Shown: positions 7,810 through 15,952 of the stretch, one piece after another
Layout of the letters: every line of letters starts with the position of its first letter
Position numbering within the stretch: position 1 is the first letter of the stretch
Assembly (NCBI GenBank): GCA_044338255.1
Contig: JBIILZ010000066.1
Span: 1-22,599 of the forward strand
DNA from: CAIUVD01 sp044338255
Lineage (GTDB): Bacteria > Planctomycetota > UBA11346
Reading direction: 5' to 3'
Length of the DNA: 22,599 nt
Notes under the pieces: generated by a model
What the model saw: only the letters and a program-made list of their open reading frames with translations
Database searches by the model: none
Told to the model about the DNA's origin: nothing
Program-made: the position numbers and the translations under genes

Positions 7810-9963
7810 TTAGACGTTGGTGGTGACGACGTCGGTCACCGAGGGTTTGGTCAGACGGAGGGCGAGCCGGGCGGCATCACCGTGATGGAGTGGGATGGCG
7901 AGCGCCGCCGCCAGCAGCCGGGCTTGGTCAGCCCCGCCAAAGGTGCGCTCGATGAATGGCCGTAAGCGAGCATGACGCAGTCGGCGGACAGCAAGATCCA
8001 CCGCCCGATCGATAGACCCGGCGCACAGTGCCAAGGTCACTTGATGGTCGCATGGAATCGCCACCCGGCGACCAGACAACTCAAGGCCATTGGGCAAGGT
8101 GGCGAGACGCAGCAGGCCGTAGGTGGCGAGGCCGCCAAGATCCCCCGCTGTTGCCGGTGGTGCCGAAAGCCGTTCGACGGCAGATCGATCAAGGGCCAAG
8201 CATGGGCCGAGCAGATCAAAAACGGCCCCCGCATTCGCATCGGAATCCCCGCGCACAAAAGCAGCGAGATCACTCAAGCCGACCACATGCGTACGTGGCA
8301 CCAGCGGAGATTCGCGCACTGCACGCAGTCGCACTAAACGGGCAAGCCAATCCAACGGATCTGCGAGATCAGGAAGTACACCGGTATCGGCGCGTTCGGC
8401 AAATCGCTGGTGTTCAGGCACGTGCCCGTCGAGTGCCTGCCAGTGATGACGCAACGTATCTTTCGTATCGAGGAACCCGTGATGTTGCCCGCATTGGTCA
8501 GCAATCGCCAGCGCGAGACGCAACGCACAGGTATTACCGAGTTTGTCCACCCACCCCGGGGACAGCTTCGGCAGTGGCCGCAATCCGGCTTCACGGGCCT
8601 GGGGATGGGTGGTTGCCAGCGTCCGTTCGGCTGCGCCCAGGGCGTGGAACAAGGTTCGCCAGCGGGAATCCTGCGGATCGCGACTAACCCCCAGCAGGGC
8701 TTCGGAACAGATACGGGCTGCCCGTCGCCAACTGGCGGGAGAGTGATCAACCCGTGACTTCTGCTCAAGATGCTCGATCCATCCAGCTGCTTCGTCGGCC
8801 AATCCTTGCTGGGGATGCGGCTTTGACGACACCTGCCAGCGACCGACCGGGATAGCAAGATTCGCCTGACCGTTGCGCTCCAGAAAAGCAAAGCGCTGGA
8901 AGGCAGTGATCCCACGGGCAGTGCCATGTCGGGCCAAAGCGCGAGCCATCTCTACCGGCTTGCGAACCGGCGAACGCCCTTGCTGACAGCGACCTTCAGC
9001 GATGAGCGCCCCGAGGTCATCAAAGGTTGCGGGTTGCGACCACAGCGGCAGCCATTGCTCGCCCCGGGCGCTCTCCTCACTTGGCGCCGCCGTGCCGAAA
9101 CCCACTGCCATACTGCGAATCGAGAACGGCGCCGCGAGTTGCGGTGATTCCCCATCACGCAACCGACGTGAGAGCGCAGCTGCGAAACAAATAGATCCCT
9201 CGAGCATCAACACGAAGTCCCATGGGTTGATCAGGCTATCGCCACCAAAGCCAGTCGTGCTGTTTGCACCACCCGCACCACCAGGAAGGAATTGCCCGAT
9301 AGCTGCCCCGACACTCAAACCGGCAGTTGGTTGATCGGCGAAGATGGCCGATGCCAGTAAATGAGTCGCCTGGGGTTTGGCTGGTGCGTCAACCGCTGCC
9401 AGGTCGAGGATGTCGCCCAATCGCTGCATGAAGTTATTAGTGAAATCCAATCGGCCATCGTTGCCCCCGGTTCCCAGCAAGCTGGGATACGCTGGTGCCA
9501 ATTCTTCGCCAATGACCACGGCGGCATCAAGCCAAGCAAGGACCGGCCCACGCCAAGTCCGTCGGCATTCGCCAAGCAATGCTTGCTTGGCTTCATCCTT
9601 GGGGCTTTCTTCTCGCCCCACTACGGCTGAAGCAGCCAGGGTGATCGCCGTCTGATAAGGCGCAAATCGATCAGCTGTGGCCGTGCGAATGGCCGTGATA
9701 CCCGATTGATTGTCTTTGGGATAAAATCCGCTGCCGCCATTCCACGGTGCCACCAGCGGAGTCGGGGCATAACGATCGGCAAAGAATCGCAGCAGGGCTT
9801 CCCGATCGAGCACCGTGACCAGATGAAAGCTTTCATCGCGCCAGTAGCCGCGTGCCTGGGGATCGATCTGACTGGCGACCAGGCGCAGAACCCCAAGGGC
9901 TTTCAGGTAGTGGGCGAGCGCGGTGGGGACGCAGCCACGCAGATGATGGACATGCAGGCTCAT
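7810..9963 (-). CDS. csx17: Type I-G Cascade large subunit Csx17 (Cas8-like)
   Basis: A 717-residue protein. Its N-terminus has the Csx17 signature LRGCVPTALAHYLKALGVLR (residues 9-28), then DPQARGYWRDESFHL and NGGSGFYPKDN (near 100), all common in this family. Csx17 takes the Cas8 large-subunit role in type I-G, which in other type I systems recognises the PAM and recruits Cas3. I see no nuclease motif in it. The ATG at 9961-9963 overlaps the cas3 stop as ATGA, so translation of the two is probably coupled. It is a marker protein for this subtype, which fixes the locus as I-G. Confidence 0.93.
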   Translation of the reverse strand: MSLHVHHLRGCVPTALAHYLKALGVLRLVASQIDPQARGYWRDESFHLVTVLDREALLRFFADRYAPTPLVAPWNGGSGFYPKDNQSGITAIRTATADRFAPYQTAITLAASAVVGREESPKDEAKQALLGECRRTWRGPVLAWLDAAVVIGEELAPAYPSLLGTGGNDGRLDFTNNFMQRLGDILDLAAVDAPAKPQATHLLASAIFADQPTAGLSVGAAIGQFLPGGAGGANSTTGFGGDSLINPWDFVLMLEGSICFAAALSRRLRDGESPQLAAPFSIRSMAVGFGTAAPSEESARGEQWLPLWSQPATFDDLGALIAEGRCQQGRSPVRKPVEMARALARHGTARGITAFQRFAFLERNGQANLAIPVGRWQVSSKPHPQQGLADEAAGWIEHLEQKSRVDHSPASWRRAARICSEALLGVSRDPQDSRWRTLFHALGAAERTLATTHPQAREAGLRPLPKLSPGWVDKLGNTCALRLALAIADQCGQHHGFLDTKDTLRHHWQALDGHVPEHQRFAERADTGVLPDLADPLDWLARLVRLRAVRESPLVPRTHVVGLSDLAAFVRGDSDANAGAVFDLLGPCLALDRSAVERLSAPPATAGDLGGLATYGLLRLATLPNGLELSGRRVAIPCDHQVTLALCAGSIDRAVDLAVRRLRHARLRPFIERTFGGADQARLLAAALAIPLHHGDAARLALRLTKPSVTDVVTTNV

Positions 9964-12602
9964 GGAAGGTCCAACAAGGGGTCGGTGGTGACGAAGCGCG
10001 AGGCACGGATGTCGGCAGCGCGCAAGCAGGCTTCGAGCAGGGCGAGGGCGAATGGCCCATGCTGGTGCTGCAATCCAGCGGTGCGCTCGCGCCAGCTTCG
10101 CCCATAGCGGCCCGAGAGGCCGAGCGCGGCGCTATCGAGATGCAGGGTCACAGCAGGGACCAGGCTTGCCTCCCCCTTAGCGTTTAGCAGGGGCAAGGCC
10201 GGCAATTCGTCGTCCTCGCAGATGCCGCGCAAGGGCATGCCTTTTTTGTCAGCCAAAGCGAACTGCTGATCGTCCGGAGTTGCATGCCAACTGACGCGAA
10301 TCTTACCGTGATGGCTGCACACGAGGTATGCCACCAGATCGATCGCTGGTGCGGTCAGGGCGGCCAGCTCGTCGGGCAGCGGCCCCGTCGCCTGAGTCGT
10401 CATCGTCACCGGCACGATGACTCCCGCCGCGATGAGCTCGGCACAGTCGCCGAGCAGAGCCGGATGCTGGAGATCGCGCTGGGCCAACAGCTCGAACAGC
10501 GCCAGAGTGCTGGCAAGTTCGTGGCGAAAGCCCCCGCGCTTGGCATCACCCTGCGGGCCGAGGTTGTACATCTCACGCGGGCTGACCCACGAACCCTGCG
10601 GTGCCTTGGCCAAATCATGCCGTGGGTGCGAGGTGCGGATACAGGCGCGAAAAGCGGGATGGACCTTGCCCCAGTCATGCAGACGGCCAGCGAGACCGAG
10701 GAACTGATCGAACGGCGGCGGCAAATGAAGGGCATGGGCAATGGCGATGGCGTACTCGCCGACACAGCCGCCATGAGTGGCGATGGTCTGCCAACCGCCT
10801 TCCTGCGGGGTGCTGAGATCCTCGCGATTCTGCGCCTGATCAGCCTGATCATCGCGACTGAGCGTCGCCGTCGCGATCACGGGAATGATTGGTGATTTGG
10901 CGGTACGAGGCTCGCCAGTCCAGCCTTTCGCGGGATCGTAGCCACCCACCGTTTCGTCGACGGCGATGACCTGACCCGGCCGACAATCATCAAGGCGCAA
11001 CGGCCGCCACCTGCCATCCAGGTAGTCGAGGGTCCAGGCGCGACCCTTTGGTTTCTTGTCGGCAAATAGCCATTTCTGCACTTTGTAGAAAGGCACGGCA
11101 CAGAGCGCGTCGCGAATCGGCGCCTGCGACGAATCAGGCGCAGCACCTTCGGCAACCGCGAGCCACCAGACCTGGCAATCCCGTTCGTCACCGCTGCGCA
11201 GATAGCGGCTGATATCGAGATCCGCCCCGGTCAGGTCGGGAGTGGTATCGAACAATTCATCCAATTCACGACGCAGCAGTAGGTGCTTCGGCGCATACGG
11301 ATAGAGCTTCGCTCGCTGTTCAGGTGACAAGGTCGCTTCAAAATCCTCCAGCCCGGCGGGAGACACCTCCTCGATCTGAGCCATAGCTTCGCGGGCGGCG
11401 ACCAGTTCAGCGGGAGCGTAGGGCGCCGCACGTTTATCGTCATCAATGGTCAATCCCGCGTCAGCGATGAAGACCTTGCCCGTGCCGCCATAGCGGGCGC
11501 ACCGCCCGAATCGCTGAACCAGGCTCGGCCACGGTGCGAGGGCGGTGATCAGGGTCGCGGCACTGAGATCGACGCCGGCCTCGACCACTTGAGTTGCAAC
11601 GATGATCCGGCCTGCGGCGGGCATCGGGGCATTGCGATTGAGGAAATCCTCACGCCACAATTTCCGCTCCCACGGCCGGAAACGACTGTGGACCAACCGT
11701 CGTTCGATGCCCTGTTTTTCCAGGGCCGCCAGTTTGTTGAAGACCTCGGTGGCGTCATCCACCCGGTTGACCACCACCAAGGTCAGCGTGCCTGGTTGAT
11801 GCGCCTTCGCAGCAAGTTCTGCAATGGCCGTGTTGTCTGCCGCCGAAACCAGTTCGCGTGGCTTGCGCACCTCCCACAAGATGCCGTTACGCTGATCAGC
11901 GGGGATATCGAGGACCGGCGGCAAGGTGGCGAGCAATGGCTTGGTATCAACCGATTCCAGCCAACGCGGCTGCAAGGTCGCGCTCATCCACCAGGTTCGG
12001 CTGGGTCGCAGGCTTTTTCCAGCCTGTTCGTCTTCAAAGCGAAAGGCCTGCATCTGCGCCGAGGTCGCCAGGCCCACATCCATGAGCTGGACTTCATCCA
12101 CCACCCACAGGCTATCTTGGTTCAGCAGCCCGAATTCCATCGGCCAACGCGCGCGGGGTGCCGCGTAGCCACGATTGAGCGCCCGCGACAGCAGCATGTC
12201 CTGCGTACCGATGAGGATTGCCGGATGCTCAGGATGCAGATGCCAATCTCCGGCATCGGAGCCGCCCATCAAAACATGAACCCCGACCTTGCCAGCGTGG
12301 TCACCATGCCCGTCCCACAGCAGACCCGCGGTCTCAAGCCAGCCACGGATATTCGCCTCGGTCTGCTCGACCAGGACACGCATCGGTAGGCAGAAGACGA
12401 GGCGGGCGGGCCATTGCGGGTCGCTTTGCTTGATCCGATGCCAGAGCCACGGCAGCACCGTTCCCGCCGTCTTGCCAAATCCCGTGGGGATACGGATCAG
12501 ACGGTTGCGACACGTTGTGTCGGTAGCGAGTTCGCTTTGCCACGGATGCGGAATCGCCACGTTGGTCAGGTGCTGGAACCAGGCGTTGAAATCAGAGATC
12601 AT
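9960..12602 (-). CDS. cas3: CRISPR-associated helicase-nuclease Cas3 (helicase then C-terminal HD)
   Basis: 880 residues. The N-terminal SF2 helicase shows Walker A PTGFGKT (39-45), motif II DEVQ (169-172), SAT (207-209), VATQVVEAGVDLS (335-347) and motif VI QRFGRCAR (363-370). The HD nuclease is C-terminal: His610, His642-Asp643 with Lys646 (RLHDWGK), His694 (FRHELAS) and His764-His765 (CSHHGK). This reversed order, against HD-first Cas3 of type I-E, is the form usual in I-G. Cas3 is recruited to target-bound Cascade, then unwinds and degrades the invader DNA. DEVQ in place of the more common DExH still fits a helicase. The start overlaps the stop of the WYL regulator (ATGA) and the end overlaps csx17, so it is in the middle of a coupled operon. 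Confidence 0.96.
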   Translation of the reverse strand: MISDFNAWFQHLTNVAIPHPWQSELATDTTCRNRLIRIPTGFGKTAGTVLPWLWHRIKQSDPQWPARLVFCLPMRVLVEQTEANIRGWLETAGLLWDGHGDHAGKVGVHVLMGGSDAGDWHLHPEHPAILIGTQDMLLSRALNRGYAAPRARWPMEFGLLNQDSLWVVDEVQLMDVGLATSAQMQAFRFEDEQAGKSLRPSRTWWMSATLQPRWLESVDTKPLLATLPPVLDIPADQRNGILWEVRKPRELVSAADNTAIAELAAKAHQPGTLTLVVVNRVDDATEVFNKLAALEKQGIERRLVHSRFRPWERKLWREDFLNRNAPMPAAGRIIVATQVVEAGVDLSAATLITALAPWPSLVQRFGRCARYGGTGKVFIADAGLTIDDDKRAAPYAPAELVAAREAMAQIEEVSPAGLEDFEATLSPEQRAKLYPYAPKHLLLRRELDELFDTTPDLTGADLDISRYLRSGDERDCQVWWLAVAEGAAPDSSQAPIRDALCAVPFYKVQKWLFADKKPKGRAWTLDYLDGRWRPLRLDDCRPGQVIAVDETVGGYDPAKGWTGEPRTAKSPIIPVIATATLSRDDQADQAQNREDLSTPQEGGWQTIATHGGCVGEYAIAIAHALHLPPPFDQFLGLAGRLHDWGKVHPAFRACIRTSHPRHDLAKAPQGSWVSPREMYNLGPQGDAKRGGFRHELASTLALFELLAQRDLQHPALLGDCAELIAAGVIVPVTMTTQATGPLPDELAALTAPAIDLVAYLVCSHHGKIRVSWHATPDDQQFALADKKGMPLRGICEDDELPALPLLNAKGEASLVPAVTLHLDSAALGLSGRYGRSWRERTAGLQHQHGPFALALLEACLRAADIRASRFVTTDPLLDLP

Positions 12603-13774
12603 GGTCTGGGCTCGCTCTCATGGTGTACCATCGTATCGCCGATCACTGCAGCCGGAGTTGCCGACATCTGGGGCGGCTCGGCCTCTAGGCCATTCAGCAG
12701 CGAAGTCGCCTGATTTCTCAACCATTCACGCAATTCCGGCGGGCCTTCAGCGCGCACCGCGCCGCCGAAGGACAGCACCCAGTGGCGGCACTCATCGAGG
12801 CCGGTGGTCGAGAAGGCGATACGCCGCCAGCCGGGTGGCAGATCAGTTGGCATCAGGTCGATCTTCTGGCCTTCGCCCCAGGTGCGGTCGGCGACGAAGG
12901 CCCAGGCATCAGGGCTGATCGCCAGCTCTACGCGATAGCGCTTACCGCCGCCGGTGGCATGAAATCCGGTCGCCAGGCTGGCATCAACCTCGGCGTGCGG
13001 TGGACGCACGGGGGCACCTGGCGGCAGCTGCGCGTCGATGCGCACGGTGGGCTCGCGGCTGGTGATGCGCGAGAGCGCGTACTGCTTCACCCGGCCGGGT
13101 CCGCTGCTGCTGCCACTGGCAGGCGACCAGGCAAAGCAGAACCATTCGCCTTTGAGCAGCACCAGCCGAATCGGCCACACATGCAGGTCGCGTTCGTCAG
13201 CTCCCCGGTTGCGATAGCGGAAGCGTGCCGCCTGGCCGGTGCGTAGAGCGCGCTCGAGCACCGCCAGCGCGCCGGGGGCCTCGGCGGCAATGCCGAAGCG
13301 ACTCACGCCGATGGTGGTTGGTGCGATCGCCTTGGCTTCTTCAGCCAATCCACTGCGCTCAAGCAGGCCATGCAACGCCGCCGACAAGTCACCGGCATAG
13401 GCGGTGGCGGGGCGCTCCCAACCGGGCGAGCGGGTATCGGGGGCGCGCAACAGACCACGGGCGGCGATGAGCGCGGCCAATTCATCGTGAGTCAAAATGT
13501 CGATGGCCTGCGGCAAGAGGATCGGCGGCAAGCCGATGAGCCGCCAAAAGGCCTGCCGCGCATCGCGACCCGGTTCGCGCACCACCTGTTCGGGGAAACA
13601 CTTGGCTAGCCACTGCAAATCATTGAATACCGTCCGCAATGATGGGTGGGTTGGGAGATTGGCAGATAGTTCGACGGCTGAATGAGAACCATCTGCCAAT
13701 AAATTGAGAATGGTGGACTTCCGCTTGAGGGCCGTTGCCTCGGCTTTAACCGAGAGATACCGAGCCGCTGTCAT
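12599..13774 (-). CDS. WYL-domain transcriptional regulator heading the cas operon
   Basis: 391 residues. An N-terminal winged helix-turn-helix region (about 18-68, KRKSTILNLL through SLRTVFNDLQWLAKCF) is followed by a WYL-type ligand-binding domain (about 170-240, with RFRYRNRG, DLHVWPIRLVLLKGEWFCFAW and QYALSRITS) and a C-terminal part like other WYL regulators. WYL proteins bind nucleic acids or nucleotides and often control defence operons, CRISPR loci included. It is the first gene of the minus-strand cas operon and its stop overlaps the cas3 start, so it very probably regulates the operon and itself. The frame also allows a TTG start at 13783. I prefer the ATG at 13772-13774 although its ribosome-binding site is weak. 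Whether it represses or activates cannot be read from sequence. Confidence 0.85.
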   Translation of the reverse strand: MTAARYLSVKAEATALKRKSTILNLLADGSHSAVELSANLPTHPSLRTVFNDLQWLAKCFPEQVVREPGRDARQAFWRLIGLPPILLPQAIDILTHDELAALIAARGLLRAPDTRSPGWERPATAYAGDLSAALHGLLERSGLAEEAKAIAPTTIGVSRFGIAAEAPGALAVLERALRTGQAARFRYRNRGADERDLHVWPIRLVLLKGEWFCFAWSPASGSSSGPGRVKQYALSRITSREPTVRIDAQLPPGAPVRPPHAEVDASLATGFHATGGGKRYRVELAISPDAWAFVADRTWGEGQKIDLMPTDLPPGWRRIAFSTTGLDECRHWVLSFGGAVRAEGPPELREWLRNQATSLLNGLEAEPPQMSATPAAVIGDTMVHHESEPRP

Positions 13775-13822
13775 TGACTGCAATCTTCGTTGATGCTCAT
13801 ATGTATGTACCGTATATCAGTC
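13775..13822 (-). promoter_or_regulatory. Candidate promoter/operator region of the cas operon
   Basis: AT-rich DNA just upstream of the WYL regulator, against a GC-rich background. It contains the loose inverted repeat TGAT (13791-13794) and ATCA (13816-13819) enclosing ATAT and ATAT steps. This is where the operon promoter and a binding site for the WYL protein would be expected. I cannot point to a convincing -35/-10 pair. Confidence 0.3.
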
Positions 13823-14014
13823 GCTCATTCTTACCATCGACCCGGGTGTTTCGGTAAAATTATTGGGCCAAGGCCTGGGTCGAAAAAAACCACTTAGATA
13901 GTACCTTCGCATTACTGGCCGAAATCCTTGTTTGTCGAAAAAGAAGCTCCCTTTAAGTACGGTTTTTACAAAATCGCAGGTGAGTTCTGAAATAGGTGTG
14001 TACCTCAAATTTGG
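13823..14014. other. Intergenic region, no gene seen
   Basis: About 190 bp between the cas operon promoter region and the left minisatellite. It is more AT-rich than its surroundings, with several A and T runs. A 63-codon minus-strand frame (13817-14008) exists but shows no recognisable motif and no good ribosome-binding site, so I do not call it. Confidence 0.5.
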
Positions 14015-14203
14015 TGGTCACTGGTTGCTGGTCGCTGGTCACTGGTCACTGGTCACTGGTCACTGGTCGCTGGTCACTGGTCTCTGGTCCCTGGTCACTG
14101 GTCTCTGGTCCCTGGTCCCTGGTCCCTGGTCCCTGGTCCCTGGTCCCTGGTCCCTGGTCCCTGGTCCCTGGTCCCTGGTCGCTGGTCTCTGGTCGCTGGT
14201 CGT
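14015..14203 (+). repeat. Left minisatellite, 27 units of 7 bp (TGGTCNC)
   Basis: Uninterrupted tandem 7-mers reading TGGTCAC, TGGTCGC, TGGTCTC or TGGTCCC, with a longer run of TGGTCCC between about 14109 and 14179. The second unit is the variant TGGTTGC. The fixed 7-bp period means the array is open in several frames and gives low-complexity translations that should not be annotated as genes. It ends 12 bp before the stop of the four-helix-bundle gene. The array at 14741-14992 has the same unit in inverse orientation. Confidence 0.97.
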
Positions 14204-14215
14204 TCGCCCCCCCGA

Positions 14216-14557
14216 TCACCCGCAGTGCCGCAGGGCCGTGATCAGCGCAGATATCTTGCGACCGAGGATGTGATTCTTGGTGAGCAAGTGCGTCTGATCG
14301 CAACCGATGATGGCCGAGAGCATTTCGATCTGCGCTGACAGTTCGTCGTTGGCGGCGCGCGCGATACGCAGGAAGCGGATGAATTCGGCATCGCTACCGC
14401 GACCGGCACCTTCGACGAGATTGCTGACGACGGAGATGGCTGAACGACGAAGTTGATTGGCGAGGTCGCCGAACCGTACTCCATAGCTGACCACCGCGAT
14501 GTCGCGCAGTTGCTGTTGGCCGAGATGATAAATCCGCAGTCTGTGAAAATTCGCCAT
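14216..14557 (-). CDS. Four-helix-bundle protein (23S rRNA-intervening-sequence-protein type)
   Basis: 113 residues. The central block LANQLRRSAISVVSNLVEG, then AGRGSDAEFIRFLRIA and ANDELSAQIEML, matches the short helical family PF05635/TIGR02436, whose members were first found inside 23S rRNA intervening sequences. Structures known for the family are four-helix bundles forming a pentameric barrel. The Avd protein of diversity-generating retroelements has the same fold, and the molecular role of most members is unknown. The ATG at 14555-14557 has an excellent AAGGAG six bases upstream, so I reject the 46-codon longer frame. The gene lies between two inverted minisatellites and starts 5 bp from a long hairpin that contains its ribosome-binding site. 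No reverse transcriptase or rRNA gene is nearby. Confidence 0.85.
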   Translation of the reverse strand: MANFHRLRIYHLGQQQLRDIAVVSYGVRFGDLANQLRRSAISVVSNLVEGAGRGSDAEFIRFLRIARAANDELSAQIEMLSAIIGCDQTHLLTKNHILGRKISALITALRHCG

Positions 14558-14561
14558 GGGA

Positions 14562-14683
14562 GGCTCCTTGTGCAACCTGCCAGATCGAACGCGCGCAGGC
14601 GTCAAGGCCGCGCAGCGCCGTGCCGCAGGCACGGGCAGCCTTGACGCCGAGCACGATCGATATGGTAGGTGGAACAAGGAGCC
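14562..14683. repeat. 122-bp long imperfect inverted repeat (giant hairpin)
   Basis: GGCTCCTTGT at 14562 pairs with ACAAGGAGCC ending at 14683. The pairing continues for about 49 bp with some mismatches and one indel, including ATCGA and GGCGTCAAGG blocks on the left arm. At the centre is a nested perfect hairpin CCGTGCC (14618-14624), loop GCA, GGCACGG (14628-14634). In the minus-strand transcript the base of the stem holds the AAGGAG site of the four-helix-bundle gene, so the structure could hide the start of translation. As DNA it could extrude as a cruciform. Confidence 0.9.
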
Positions 14684-14740
14684 GCACCAAGTCACCCCAC
14701 TAACCCGCCTGCGAAATTCCCCGTTCTACCAAAATTATCC

Positions 14741-14992
14741 AGCAACCAGCGACCAGAGACCAGAGACCAGAGACCAGAGACCAGAGACCAGCGACCAGCG
14801 ACCAGCGACCAGCGACCAGCGACCAGCGACCAGCGACCAGCGACCAGCGACCAGCGACCAGCGACCAGCGACCAGAGACCAGAGACCAGTGACCAGAGAC
14901 CAGAGACCAGCGACCAGAGACCAGTGACCAGAGACCAGCGACCAGAGACCAGAGACCAGTGACCAGAGACCAGAGACCAAAGACCAGCAACC
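14741..14992 (-). repeat. Right minisatellite, 36 units of 7 bp, inverse of the left array
   Basis: Tandem 7-mers AGAGACC, AGCGACC and AGTGACC, 36 in all, which are the reverse complement of the units at 14015-14203. The terminal units at both ends are the variant AGCAACC, matching the TGGTTGC unit near the outer end of the left array. A run of AGCGACC fills about 14790-14870 and mixed units the rest. It ends about 87 bp before dapA. The long frames through it (all T-S-D-Q-R-P type repeats) are artefacts of a 7-bp period. Confidence 0.97.
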
Positions 14993-15079
14993 AAGCCCGG
15001 CCACCATCCTCCTCGTTCTGAGATATTTCCTTCCCCGGGCGCCGTCCCGCCCACGATCATCGCCCCCTAGGAGCGCCCT

Positions 15080-15952
15080 ATGCCATTCGCCGGCTCGATT
15101 GTTGCCATCGTCACCCCCTTCGCTGATGGCAAGGTCGACTTCCCTGCCCTCAAGCGCATGGTCGAATGGCATCTCGCCGAAGGCACGCAGGCGATCGTCC
15201 CCTGCGGAACCACCGGCGAGAGCGCGACCTTCGCGCATGACGAGCAGCATCAGGTCATCAGCGCCGTGGTGCAAACCGTCGCCGGTCGCGTGCCGGTGAT
15301 CGCCGGCGCCGGTTCGAATTCGACGCGCGAAGCCGTGTCGCTGGCCCAGGCCGCTGAAAAGCTCGGGGCCGACGGCATCCTCACCATCACTCCCTACTAC
15401 AATAAGCCGAACGCCGAAGGTCTGTTCCAGCACTTCAAGGCGGTGCGTGAAGCCACCAAGCTGCCGCTGGTGCTGTACAACGTCCCCGGCCGCACCGGCA
15501 TCAACATGCTGCCCGAGACCAGCGCCCGCATCGCTGCCCTCGGTGGCGTCGATTCGATCAAGGACGCCGCCGCCAATCTCGACCAGACCCAGGAGCAGCT
15601 CGAGCGCGGCGTGCGCGTGCTCTCCGGCGATGATGCGATGACCTTTCCGATGATGATGCTGGGCGCCTCGGGCGTCATCAGCGTGGTCGCCAATTTCGCC
15701 CCCAAGCTGATGCGTCAGCTGTGCGACGCCTGCGCCGCCGGCAACATCCCCGAGGCCCGCCGCCTGCATCGCATCGTCGTCGAGCTCGGCAAGCACGCCT
15801 TCGCCGAGACCAATCCGATCCCGGCCAAGACCGCGGTCGCCGCCCTCGGCTTCTGCCGCGAGGAATTCCGCCTGCCGATCGTGCCAGCGGCGGCCGACAA
15901 GAAGGCGGCGCTGCTGGCGTGCATGCGCAAACACGGACTGCTGCCCGGATGA
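15080..15952 (+). CDS. dapA: 4-hydroxy-tetrahydrodipicolinate synthase
   Basis: A 290-residue TIM-barrel aldolase, the normal DapA length. It condenses pyruvate with aspartate semialdehyde in the first committed step of the diaminopimelate/lysine pathway, which also feeds peptidoglycan. GTTGES (43-48) gives Thr44 and Thr45, YYNKP (106-110) the tyrosine pair, YNVPGRTG (133-140) the catalytic Tyr133 and Arg139 region, and Lys161 in SIKDAAAN is the Schiff-base lysine, in the same position as in E. coli DapA. AGGAG six bases before the ATG supports the start. It opens a plus-strand operon and its stop overlaps the next start (ATGA). Cytosolic. Confidence 0.96.
   Translation: MPFAGSIVAIVTPFADGKVDFPALKRMVEWHLAEGTQAIVPCGTTGESATFAHDEQHQVISAVVQTVAGRVPVIAGAGSNSTREAVSLAQAAEKLGADGILTITPYYNKPNAEGLFQHFKAVREATKLPLVLYNVPGRTGINMLPETSARIAALGGVDSIKDAAANLDQTQEQLERGVRVLSGDDAMTFPMMMLGASGVISVVANFAPKLMRQLCDACAAGNIPEARRLHRIVVELGKHAFAETNPIPAKTAVAALGFCREEFRLPIVPAAADKKAALLACMRKHGLLPG

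Noticed and set aside
14216..14557. A diversity-generating retroelement, because the protein fold is like Avd
   Set aside because: No reverse transcriptase and no template/variable repeat pair of the expected kind is present in the window. The tandem arrays are too short in period.
14216..14557. A 23S rRNA intervening sequence
   Set aside because: No rRNA sequence flanks the gene; the neighbours are minisatellites, the cas operon and dapA.
14558..14695. Longer start for the four-helix-bundle gene
   Set aside because: The extra codons cover the long hairpin and give an Arg/Cys-rich sequence unlike the family, while the ATG at 14557 has a strong AAGGAG site.
14046..15060. Long frames of repeated T-S-D-Q-R-P or L-W-S-L-V units
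   Set aside because: They are produced by the 7-bp minisatellites, have no start signals and no complexity. The plus-strand one also ends just before dapA without a ribosome-binding site of its own.
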